From Persicaria tinctoria (Eukaryota; Streptophyta; Magnoliopsida; Caryophyllales; Polygonaceae), in assembly GCA_037127255.1 (NCBI GenBank), contig JBANSL010000004.1, positions 496,001 through 560,000 on the forward strand: a DNA stretch of 64,000 nucleotides, given 5' to 3'. Positions 48,475 through 58,380 of the stretch are shown here, one piece after another. A model generated the notes under the pieces. The model saw only the letters and a program-made list of their open reading frames with translations, was not told where the DNA came from and did not search any database. Made by a program: the position numbers and the translations under genes. Position 1 is the stretch's first letter. Every line of letters begins with the position of its first letter.

Positions 48475-48709
48475 CTCCCTCCGTTCATTAATAAGTGTCG
48501 TTTGACTTTTTGACACGTTTTTTGAGGAGCTAAAACTATTTAAAATATTAACCTTTTTATTATTTTTAAAAAAATAATTTTAAACTTATAACTAATATGT
48601 ATAAAATTTTAAAGAAAATCACTTAAAAACTTTATATTTTATATAGTTTTTAACTCCTTAAAAAATGTGTCAAAAAAGTCAAACGTCACTTATTTCTAAA
48701 CGGAGATAG
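48475..48709. mobile_element. Stowaway MITE, 235 bp
   Basis: TA TSD (48473-48474 and 48710-48711). Starts CTCCCTCCGTTCATTAATAA and ends with the inverse, degraded to ggagatag at the very end. Shares gtcgtttgactttttgacac and ttttttgaggag motifs with the MITE at 33702-33939. Confidence 0.88.
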
Positions 48710-49500
48710 TACTATTTTACTTAACTTGACATTCACATATTATAATTCATCTCGAGAGCATCGAAACCATAGGTTATATTACTTATTATTAGAATTTGGT
48801 AAGAAATTACGCAACTTTAAAATTTTTATATCTAGTTATACATTATTACACGTTAAGAATACAATGTTTATTTATTGCGTTTTATATCCTTATTTTCATT
48901 TTATATCTTTGTAGTAGTTTGTAATAGCGTTTGACACTAATTTGTACTATTGAATACATTCACTACTAGAAATTTGTTATTTAAAATCGGGTAATAGCCG
49001 ATGTCTTTCAAAAAAAAAATCGATGTCTATGTGAGGGATGTAAAAAGTCAAAAGTATTTCACATCGGCCAGAACCTGATGTCTTTGTATGTTATAACATC
49101 GTTTATATTTTTAAATCCGATGTCTTTGTTATCCTATAACATCGATTATAAAATATAATCGATGTTATAACATACAAAAACATCGGCTATTACCCAATGT
49201 TAAAACGTTTCGACTTTTTACATCCCCACATAGACATCGTTTATTTTTTTTTAAAGACATCGGTTTTTTCTCCAATTCAGCTAACAAATACAGATTAAAC
49301 TTTCAATGCAGAATAGACTTCAGCTATCTAGCAACTTAATATGACATGTCAAAGAAAGATCTTATGAGCCTTAGTTATTCACATAGGCTTACCTCGACAT
49401 TTCTCAGCTACATTATTGAGAAGATCCAAATTTTTAGCCAGATCAGCAATGCATGCAATCAGCTTGTCAGCATTTTGTCTTGGTCTCTTCATCTCCAAGG

Positions 49501-51406
49501 TGTTGTTGCAGGAGGATGGTCAAGTATGAAATAAATATGAAATATAGTTCAGATTGACTTCCCTGTCTCAGCAAATAGATACAAGACTTCCTCCCGTTGT
49601 AGTAAGAGAAAAGTCAGGATCGAATCCACGAGGAAGCACGTCAGCAGTTCTCAGGTAGCTGTAAATTCTCACAGACACAGCAGAAAAGCACAGACACGAA
49701 GACAAAAGCAGAAATAAAATAGAAACAAATAATCACGGCAAGGGCAACTAAAATAAAAGCAAATAACAAACTAAAAACAGAAAGCAAAGACGAAACAAAG
49801 CAAGGCAGATAACTCGACAACAGCTAATCGACAACAGCAAAGTACTCGACCAGACAACTCGACCGAATCTTGTCGACACAGACTTATCGATATCGACAAG
49901 TACTCGACACAGCAACAGATCGACAAAGGCACAGAAAACTCGATCTCGATGAAAACTTCTCGACGTCGACAACAGGGCTCTATGTCGACAAGCTTCTTCG
50001 ATCTCGACAAGTAACAGAAAACTAAATTGCAAAGCTTTTCGGACAGAAACGAATTTTTACCGAAATAAAATCAATAAACTAAAGGCTTCCAAGGCTAGGG
50101 TTTCAACACCACAACAGTAACCATGCAAAGTAACACATAAAGGCATAAAAGATCATGCTTTCCATCCAAATAACTTTCGTTATTAACAAATAGGAATATA
50201 GAGGCTTTCGCATAAACCCTAATTGTTACTAACCTATTTTCACATAATTAATCCAAGATGCATTAAGATCACTTTCGCTTCAATAACACAAACAAGGATC
50301 ACCTTCAACTCTCGCAAAAGAATCATGCTTATAGGGATAGAAGACGAATTGCATAAAAATCTGACCTTTATCGCATCGCCTCACATGGCCACCGTCGGGC
50401 TCACCCCAGCCCCAGAAGTGGGTGGACTACTCACGCCTCATCGCAATCGCAGACATTGAATTGATGAAAGAAACTTGCGTTAAAATAAACCAAAGTTTAC
50501 AACCGCTCGAAGCCAACTCCGCTCTCGCTTCACAACTCCAACCGGCTGCTCACTCTCTCTCTCTACTACTTCTCCTACTTACTTCTCTCTGAAATTGAAT
50601 GAATAAAACTGAGCCCCCTAGGGCCTTATTTATAGGCTTCTAATCCTTGCTAATCAAGGATAGAAGATATCTATCTTTATCTAAAACTATATCTAAAACT
50701 TAATGATAAATAAATAACATAGTGTAATTAAATAAAATAGATAGACTAGGATTATATCTAATGTGTGGACATCTTCTTGGATAGATCTTGATAGATTCGG
50801 ATAGAATTCGTCGAATCTTGGCTTGCAAGTATCCAATCCCGCTCGGACTTCTCCTCGATCTCGGCTTCTGGACTCCTCGACAATCTTCTCGACATGTCTC
50901 CTCGATATCGACAAAAGTTGTCGATGTCTAGAAGTTTCTTCGTCTGGTGCTCGTGCTCGACGTCTAGAACACATGTCGAGTTGATAACTCCTCGATGTCG
51001 ACAAATCTTGTCGATATCGATAACTTTCCTCAGCTCCCAGCTCTGTTCGTAAAACGCACTTTCCCGATGCCTCGGTTGTCGGATTGACGCATATGACCAT
51101 GCGTTGGAAAGCTCTTTCCGAGGGCTACAACTCTAATGAAGACATCACAGCCTGATTCAGAATGATGAATACCAGAAATTGGCCTTCTCTCCAGCTGCAC
51201 CATTCTTGGCTTCTCCATGACTTTCCTTTAAAATCCAAAATGCGTTCGATTTCTGCGAAATATGACAAAAACTTGTGTAGACCTCCATATATTGCAACTA
51301 AGCATAAACTACACATATTTTGTATCATTCAAGCCCAAATGCTTGAAATGCATGCAGAAATCGATATAAAAGATAATGTAAAACATGGCTAATTAGGCTC
51401 ACAACA
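49501..51406 (-). repeat. 3' LTR of the gypsy element
   Basis: 1,906 bp, collinear with the 5' LTR. Differences include cacagacac/cacagaaac (about 49694), aatcacgg/aatcccgg, cttatcga/cttgtcga, a CT dinucleotide indel in the ctctct run and a few substitutions near 51170-51345. A PPT-like tatggggtgtt (minus strand, 51407-51417) abuts it. Confidence 0.93.
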
Positions 51407-52919
51407 AACACCCCATACTTAAGCTTGCTTGTCCTCAAGCAATACTTTTATTTGTCATTCAGGGGAAGAAATCAAAACTCTCAACATATTAGATTCATTG
51501 CCATATAACCCTGCAATCAATTACCATCCTCGAAAAGGTACTAGTGTCACAGATTCATGCATGTGCAAATATGTAAAAGCAACATCTACTCATAAAAGGA
51601 GGGTTATGCAAAAACATTCATAAGTGACTAAGCATTGATAATCAAGAAGACTTTAATTTAAGCTCATGAAGGAGTAGATTGGTAAAAGGCTAAAAGGTGG
51701 GCAATTTTTGGCAATGTGGTGCTTTTGATCCGGGGAAATGGATCACTTTCAAACTTTGAGTTTCATATCACATTCCTTCTTCCATACAATTCATCACCTT
51801 TCATATTGCTTTTTTTTTTCAATAATAATGCTTTTACCTCTCTGACCTTAGCACTGCCTTCTCGCGAGTCGCAAACATGGGTGTCATGAATGGCCCCGGA
51901 TACTTAGTGCGTCGGACTCCTCACAATGTGTCCCATCTCTCCAAACTATTATCTTAGAGAGCAGGGTCAATCTACCTTTATCTCCTGAGGTGATTGGATT
52001 TTCTTTCACTCATTAAATTTTTCATATATTTCAAACAAATTCCTTCCATACTCCAATAATGATAAGAATCACAACAACCATATAACATCTCCATAATGTA
52101 ACATCATTCTCAACATAATCCCCGGATAAGGTAAAGAATGGCAATTATTTAGATCATGTGGAGCAATATTTGAAATAAGGCATATTATGGCTTTTGTGAT
52201 GCATAAGCATAGGTAAGGCTAGGATTATAAACAATGAGCATTATATGGAAATATAAAGTCCTCCATCATCTTATCATGCAACATGTCAAAAGCAACTTCA
52301 AATTTTACCTCCTTTTATGGTTTTCAATAAAATATGCACTTCATTGTGACTTCCCTTTACTAGGCAATTTCATGCTATATCTCTAATGAATATAATTTTG
52401 CATCGTCGAGTTCAATAAAGCTTCCATGACGTTATTCAAAATTTTCAATGGGGGTCATTTTTCAAAACTTCAACGGGGGTCATTTTTCAAAACTTTTTGG
52501 AAAACATGCATATAAGCACCTAAATCAATAATGCATTCCAAAATAGCCATGTAGCAATTCTTAAGAAATAATGCACATATATGTCAAATATGATCAATAT
52601 GCATGATGTAAGTCCTTCCCCCACCCCATACTTAAACATTACAGTGTCCCCACTGTATAAAAAACAATGTAAAGGGTAAAGAAAGAAACTCACAAGACAT
52701 GAGTGCAGAGCCGCAAAATTTTGAATGGAGCACCTCCTAGTCCGAGTAAGCTTTGGTTATATCCATTGACCTGAAAAGTAGAAGACATATACCCAAAAAC
52801 AACAAAAACCAAAAAACAATGTTCAAAAACAAAAAACCCAAAACAAAGTCTCAAATGTCCTAAAAAGTCTATGTACATGCTCTAGATTTTATAGTCGCTA
52901 GGCCGACTTTCATTAATGC
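51407..52919. other. Non-coding 3' internal region of the retrotransposon
   Basis: Between the integrase-tail frame and the 3' LTR. AT-rich with no domain seen on either strand; it includes a short duplication (ttcaatgggggtcatttttc and caacgggggtcatttttc, near 52450). Confidence 0.6.
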
Positions 52920-53691
52920 TCAAGGTGGCATCTGCAGGGCCCATGTAGCTTGGGCCTCAAATAAGACTCCATTCTTGTCCTTTAGCTGGATCCCTCCTGA
53001 ATGGATCTTGTTCACCGTGAATGGTCCCATTTTCTTCTTATTGAATTTGTTAGGAAACCAATGATCCTTTGATTTAGAGACATAGACCATGTCTCCTAAT
53101 TCGTATTCCTTTGGATCGTCATCGGAAATCCTGCATAAGCGCACATACCAAGGCAAACCTCTCCCATGTATAGATAAATCTTTAATTGAAATAGGAGAAG
53201 ACAGATTCATACCTTGGCTTACCGTTGTGGATTCGGATTCGGGAACCACTGGATTTTGTCGACATCGAGCAGTGTTACTCGACATCGATGAAGTTGGCTC
53301 ATCTGGTGGACTGCAAGTCGAAGAAGGAGACGTCGAGGAGACCAAGATCTTGTCGACATCGACAAGATTTGTCGACATCGAGTTGTTCTCGACTTCCAGT
53401 AGATTTCTCGTCGATGAAGGTGGAGTCGAGGAAGGAGGTGTCGAAGAAACTCGGATCTTGTCGACTTCGACAAGAGTTGTCGATGTCGAGGAGCTACTGT
53501 CTTCAGTTGGGTTTCTCGTCGAGGGAGGTGGTGTCGAGGAAGCCTCAATCTTGTTGATATCTACAAGTGTTGTCGATGTCGAGTTGTTCTCTGGTTTCAG
53601 TGGCTTACTCGACGATGTTGGTGGAGGTTTCTGATCTTTGTCGATGTTGACTAAACTACTCGATCTCGAGGAGTTTAGTCGACTACGACCC
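52920..53691 (-). pseudogene. Second frame: Ser/Thr-VDVDK repeat linker plus integrase C-terminal tail
   Basis: Open on the minus strand directly after the gag-protease stop but in a different frame, with no ATG at its start (first Met at 53378). The upstream part is repeats of the type STSTTLV(D/E)(V/I)(D/N)K and SSTPPSSTRN. The last 60 codons (ELGDMVYVSKSKDHWFP, KKKMGPFTVNKIHSGG) match the C-terminal GPF/Y-type module of gypsy integrases, which normally follows the DDE core. This marks the 3' edge of a large pol deletion. Whether it is expressed by frameshifting or is just a remnant is open. Confidence 0.65.
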
Positions 53692-53701
53692 CATACTTAG
53701 T

Positions 53702-56203
53702 TCATGTGTTCTCCTTGAGGATTGCCATGATCTCCTCCACCTGGGCCTCCATGTCCCTCTTTTCTAGCTCCTCGGGGGTCATATTCCTGACCTTGGGTTC
53801 CCCGCAGGTGATGTAGCCAGCTGAGATAGATTTGACCTCTTCAATCGGACACGTATGCCTTTCAGTTTTGTTGAAGGAATACTCAATGACCTCATCGCTG
53901 ATGTTGAAGGTGAGCACTCCTTTCCTTACGCTTATGTTGGCATCCACCGTCGCCAAGAATGGTCTCCCTAGAATAATTGGACAAGCAGGATCTTCTTGCA
54001 TATCAATAATTAAGAAATCAGCAGGGACGAAGAATTTACCTACTTGTACTGGGACATTTTCCACCATGCCTGTTGGAATGACCACTGTGTTGTTGGCCAT
54101 GTAAAGTCTAGCATCCACAGGCTCCAGGGCACCTATCTTAATCTTGGACCAAATCGTTAAAGGCATAATACTAACACTGGCTCCAAGATCACATAAAGCA
54201 TTAATTTTGTATGGACCAAATCCAATGTTTATAGCAAACTTACCTGGATCCGGCCGCTTTTCCAGTATGTCCAGCTGGCTGCACTCCTCTGTAATTTCAG
54301 CCATTGATCGCTTTTTGCTCAGAATCTCCTTTAGGAATTTGACATAGGACGGCATTTCATTGAGAGCTTCTGTGAAGGGTATGGTGACATTCAGCTTCTG
54401 AAGCATCTTGATGAAGCGCTGAAACTTTTTCTCCGCTGGGTCCTTTAGAGATTTCGTGGGGAAAGGCAGCTTCTTTTTCTGACTCGGAGCCAGAACAGAC
54501 GTCGGAGGCGTTGCAGACTTCTCGACATCGATTTGAGACTTCTCGACATCGACAAGTTCCTCGACATCGACAAGTTTTCTCGACGTCGAGTTACTGTTTT
54601 GTCCAGAAGCTGGTCGATCAGGGATTTCCTCGACATCGAGAAGTTTTTTGTCGACATCGACAAGATTCTTGTCGACATCGAGTTGTTCTTCAGCGCTGTC
54701 CTGCTGTTTTCCGACCTCTGGCTCGCGTAGTTGATGTCCGCTCCTGAGCTTTACAGCAGCTACATGTCCAGTCTTTCCCTTAGGATTTGGTTCTGAAGAT
54801 CCAGGGAGTGCGCCTGACTGTCTGGGGATTGCTGCTGCTAGTTGACCAATCTGTGTATCAACTGTTTTCCGCCAGATATCAATTTCCCCAAGCCTAGAGT
54901 TGACACCTTGCATCTGAGTATAGACGAAGTTGAAAGATTGCCTAGTTTCTGAGTGGTTCCTCCGTATCTCCTCCAGGACTGTCTGTATATCATCCTTCTT
55001 TTGATCCCTTTCTGGATGTCCTGGAGCTCTATAGGGCAGGGGGTTCCTAGGGACACCTTGGTTCCATTGTGGTTGTTGAAACCTTTGGTCCCCTATGTAG
55101 CGATTGGGACCCCCTGCGTAAGCTGCATCCTCATGGTGCTCTGCCAATCTGACTTGCTCTGTGTGTGGGCACTCAGGAGTGGTGTGCCTTTGCGATCCGC
55201 ATTCTATGCAAGGCTGGTTGACAGAGAGATACTTTACTTGCTTGATGAGCTTCCTATTCTGGTCTCTGTAGTATTGCTCTCTAACATCAGGATCAATTTC
55301 CTTTGCTGGCTCATAGAGAGGCATAGATGGTGCTGGCCTGGCGTATGGGTTCTCTTCATAAGTTGCAGTAGACCCATATTTGTTGTCGTAGTTGGTGAGC
55401 TTTTCTAGCACACCCCATGCGTCACTTGGCGGCATCGTCAGATACTCGTAGTGAGTATAATTGTTGATTCTGTCCTTAGTGACTTGGTCAAGAGAGTTGA
55501 AGAAGATCTCCTGAATGATGTAGGGTGGCTGTCCATGAGTAGGGCAAGATCGCAGAAGTTCCTTGTAGCGCTCCCATGTCTTTGCCAGCGGTTCCCCTTT
55601 CTGCTGCTTAAAGGCGGTGATTTTCTGGCGGAGATATGCTGTTTTGGCAGGTGGGAAGAATTTGTTCAGAAATTCTTGCTCTACTTGGGCCCAGGTTGTG
55701 AGTGATCTTGCTTTCAGCCCTTCCAGCCATTTCAGTGCAGGCCCAGCGAGAGACCAGCAAAAAGATTTCATCTTGACATATTCCAAGGTTGTGCCTTCTG
55801 CAAGAGTACGACACATATCATGAAAATTAGTAATATGTTCAAGAGGACACTCATTAAATCTGCCGTAAAAGGCATTATTTTTAAGCTCTATAAGAAATTG
55901 AGTGCGAATTTCAAAAGAGTTTTCAGGGATTAGAATCGCCGATTCAGGCACGACGAGCGTGGGATGCATATAATCCTCAGCAGTGGTTGGATATTGGGCA
56001 AGCTCAGCTTGTGCTTGTTCCTTTTCTGCTCTCTCAGCGGCGAGAGCAGCATCCCTGGCGGCTAGATCCCTGGTAAGCCTAGCGATCGGCTGCTCCTGTG
56101 TTTCAACGTCCGCCATGGCTCTTTGAAGTCTATTTCTGATGTGTAGAAGGCGCTCTGGTTCTTCTAAACCGTAGTACTCAGGTGGGATACCAGAACGGCG
56201 CAT
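53702..56203 (-). CDS. Retrotransposon Gag-protease polyprotein, 833 aa
   Basis: Intact frame from ATG at 56203. Residues 25-70 form an Ala/Glu-rich coiled coil. Residues 100-275 are the retrotransposon gag domain (LEHITNFHDMCRTL, WLEGLKARSLTTWAQVEQEF, LRQKITAFKQQKGEPL). A CX2CX4HX4C zinc knuckle uses C332, C335, H340 and C345. Residues 508-565 are LVDVDK/LVDVEE repeats encoded by the same TCGA-core sequence found in the LTRs. The aspartic protease has ALCDLGAS with the catalytic D672 and IILGRPF (743-749). The type (DLGAS, MVENVPVQVG) fits Athila/Tat gypsy elements. It would form particles and process Gag. No frameshift or stop disrupts it, suggesting recent selection or youth. Reverse transcriptase and the integrase core must come from elsewhere. 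Confidence 0.93.
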   Translation of the reverse strand: MRRSGIPPEYYGLEEPERLLHIRNRLQRAMADVETQEQPIARLTRDLAARDAALAAERAEKEQAQAELAQYPTTAEDYMHPTLVVPESAILIPENSFEIRTQFLIELKNNAFYGRFNECPLEHITNFHDMCRTLAEGTTLEYVKMKSFCWSLAGPALKWLEGLKARSLTTWAQVEQEFLNKFFPPAKTAYLRQKITAFKQQKGEPLAKTWERYKELLRSCPTHGQPPYIIQEIFFNSLDQVTKDRINNYTHYEYLTMPPSDAWGVLEKLTNYDNKYGSTATYEENPYARPAPSMPLYEPAKEIDPDVREQYYRDQNRKLIKQVKYLSVNQPCIECGSQRHTTPECPHTEQVRLAEHHEDAAYAGGPNRYIGDQRFQQPQWNQGVPRNPLPYRAPGHPERDQKKDDIQTVLEEIRRNHSETRQSFNFVYTQMQGVNSRLGEIDIWRKTVDTQIGQLAAAIPRQSGALPGSSEPNPKGKTGHVAAVKLRSGHQLREPEVGKQQDSAEEQLDVDKNLVDVDKKLLDVEEIPDRPASGQNSNSTSRKLVDVEELVDVEKSQIDVEKSATPPTSVLAPSQKKKLPFPTKSLKDPAEKKFQRFIKMLQKLNVTIPFTEALNEMPSYVKFLKEILSKKRSMAEITEECSQLDILEKRPDPGKFAINIGFGPYKINALCDLGASVSIMPLTIWSKIKIGALEPVDARLYMANNTVVIPTGMVENVPVQVGKFFVPADFLIIDMQEDPACPIILGRPFLATVDANISVRKGVLTFNISDEVIEYSFNKTERHTCPIEEVKSISAGYITCGEPKVRNMTPEELEKRDMEAQVEEIMAILKENT

Positions 56204-56265
56204 ACACCTGAAAAGTAACTCAAAGAAACAGTGAGAACTGACTACCTAAGGCGCGATTGATAGCT

Positions 56266-56283
56266 TCCCCGGCAACGGCGCCA
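56266..56283 (-). promoter_or_regulatory. Primer-binding site for tRNA-Asp
   Basis: On the minus strand, TGGCGCCGTTGCCGGGGA starts three bases after the 5' LTR. It is complementary to the 3' end of plant tRNA-Asp(GUC) with CCA, over 18 nt, with no mismatch to the consensus I know. Confidence 0.93.
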
Positions 56284-56286
56284 ATT

Positions 56287-58194
56287 TGTTGTTGCAGGAG
56301 GATGGTCAAGTATGAAATAAATATGAAATATAGTTCAGATTGACTTCCCTGTCTCAGCAAATAGATACAAGACTTCCTCCCGTTGTAGTAAGAGAAAAGT
56401 CAGGATCGAATCCACGAGGAAGCACGTCAGCAGTTCTCAGGTAGCTGTAAATTCTCACAGACACAGCAGAAAAGCACAGAAACGAAGACAAAAGCAGAAA
56501 TAAAATAGAAACAAATAATCCCGGCAAGGGCAACTAAAATAAAAGCAAATAACAAACTAAAAACAGAAAGCAAAGACGAAACAAAGCAAGGCAGATAACT
56601 CGACAACAGCTAATCGACAACAGCAAAGTACTCGACCAGACAACTCGACCGAATCTTGTCGACACAGACTTGTCGATATCGACAAGTACTCGACACAGCA
56701 ACAGATCGACAAAGGCACAGAAAACTCGATCTCGATGAAAACTTCTCGACGTCGACAACAGGGCTCTATGTCGACAAGCTTCTTCGATCTCGACAAGTAA
56801 CAGAAAACTAAATTGCAAAGCTTTTCGGACAGAAATGAATTTTTAACGAAATAAAATCAATAAACTAAAGGCTTCCAAGGCTAGGGTTTCAACACCACAA
56901 CAGTAACCATGCAAAGTAACACATAAAGGCATAAAAGATCATGCTTTCCATCCAAATAACTTTCGTTATTAACAAATAGGAATATAGAGGCTTTCGCATA
57001 AACCCTAATTGTTACTAACCCTTTTTCACATAATTAATCCAAGATGCATTAAGATCACTTTCGCTTCAATAACACAAACAAGGATCACCTTCAACTCTCG
57101 CAAAAGAATCATGCTTATAGGGATAGAAGACGAATTGCATAAAAATCTGACCTTTATCGCATCGCCTCACATGGCCACCGTCGGGCTCACCCCAGCCCCA
57201 GAAGTGGGTGGACTACTCACGCCTCATCGCAATCGCAGACATTGAATTGATGAAAGAAACTTGCGTTAAAATAAACCAAAGTTTACAACCGCTCGAAGCC
57301 AACTCCGCTCTCGCTTCACAACTCCAACCGGCTGCTCACTCTCTCTCTCTCTACTACTTCTCCTACTTACTTCTCTCTGAAATTGAATGAATAAAACTGA
57401 GCCCCCTAGGGCCTTATTTATAGGCTTCTAATCCTTGCTAATCAAGGATAGAAGATATCTATCTTTATCTAAAACTATATCTAAAACTTAATGATAAATA
57501 AATAACATAGTGTAATTAAATAAAATAGATAGACTAGGATTATATCTAATGTGTGGACATCTTCTTGGATAGATCTTGATAGATTCGGATAGAATTCGTC
57601 GAATCTTGGCTTGCAAGTATCCAATCCCGCTCGGACTTCTCCTCGATCTCGGCTTCTGGACTCCTCGACAATCTTCTCGACATGTCTCCTCGATATCGAC
57701 AAAAGTTGTCGATGTCTAGAAGTTTCTTCGTCTGGTGCTCGTGCTCGACGTCTAGAACACATGTCGAGTTGATAACTCCTCGATGTCGACAAATCTTGTC
57801 GATATCGATAACTTTCCTCAGCTCCCAGCTCTGTTCGTAAAACGCACTTTCCCGATGCCTCGGTTGTCGGATTGACGCATATGACCATGCGTTGGAAAGC
57901 TCTTTCCGAGGGCTACAACTCTAATGAAGACATCACAGCCTGATTCAGAATGATGAATACCATAAATTGGCCTTCTCTCCAGCTGAACCATTCTTGGCTT
58001 CTCCATGACTTTCCTTTAAGCTCCAAAATGCGTTCGATTTCTGTGAAATATGACAAAAACTTGTGTAGACCTCCATATATTGCAACTAAGCATAAACTAC
58101 ACATATTTTGTATCATTCAAGCCCAAATACTTGAAATGCATGCAGAAATCGATATAAAAGATAATGTAAAACATGGCTAATTAGGCTCACAACA
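56287..58194 (-). repeat. 5' LTR of the gypsy element
   Basis: 1,908 bp. Contains a 20-bp perfect palindrome ACTTGTCGATATCGACAAGT (56668-56687) and many shorter tcgacatcgac/gtcgatgtcga motifs, mostly at 56590-56800 and 57640-57810. It drives minus-strand transcription; a TATA-like box is not obvious. Confidence 0.93.
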
Positions 58195-58380
58195 CAAGGC
58201 TTCTTCATATTTCATGCGAGCACAGCCGAGCAGGCATGTTGGCTGTTTTCTGACTGAGTTTCCGACAATTGTGGTATGGATTAATTGTCTGTTGTCTCAT
58301 AGTTTTGCAATCAGCAGCTGCTTCCTCTTCTCAGCACCGCTTATGACGTTGTTGTGCTCGTTCTTTGCTGATACATGCTC

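Larger units (their letters stand above)
49501..58194 (-). mobile_element. Young non-autonomous Ty3/gypsy (Athila/Tat-like) LTR retrotransposon, 8,694 bp
   Basis: Two LTRs (49501-51406 and 56287-58194) begin TGTTGTTGCAGG and end gctcacaaca, with a perfect 5-bp TSD caagg (49496-49500 and 58195-58199). The element is transcribed on the minus strand, so the 5' LTR is the right one. The primer-binding site is perfect for tRNA-Asp. It has an intact 833-codon gag-protease frame, then a second frame ending with an integrase-type tail. Reverse transcriptase, RNase H and the integrase core are absent, so it needs a partner in trans. The LTRs differ at roughly 15 positions, which implies recent insertion. 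Confidence 0.95.
49393..58380 (-). pseudogene. Captured exon in C4, split by the LTR retrotransposon
   Basis: On the minus strand an acceptor-like cacaaattag precedes an exon (58380-58200). It continues across the retrotransposon TSD into 49500-49393, where a CGAG/GTAAGCC donor follows. The distal part is open: RMKYEEALEMKRPRQNADKL, then ACIADLAKNLDLLNNVAEKC. The proximal part carries a stop after KQLLIAKL. The host family is not recognised. Confidence 0.35.

Noticed and set aside
53089..53634. 181-codon plus-strand frame opposite the retrotransposon second frame
   Set aside because: Antisense product of the palindromic repeat; the minus-strand frame carries the integrase-tail homology.
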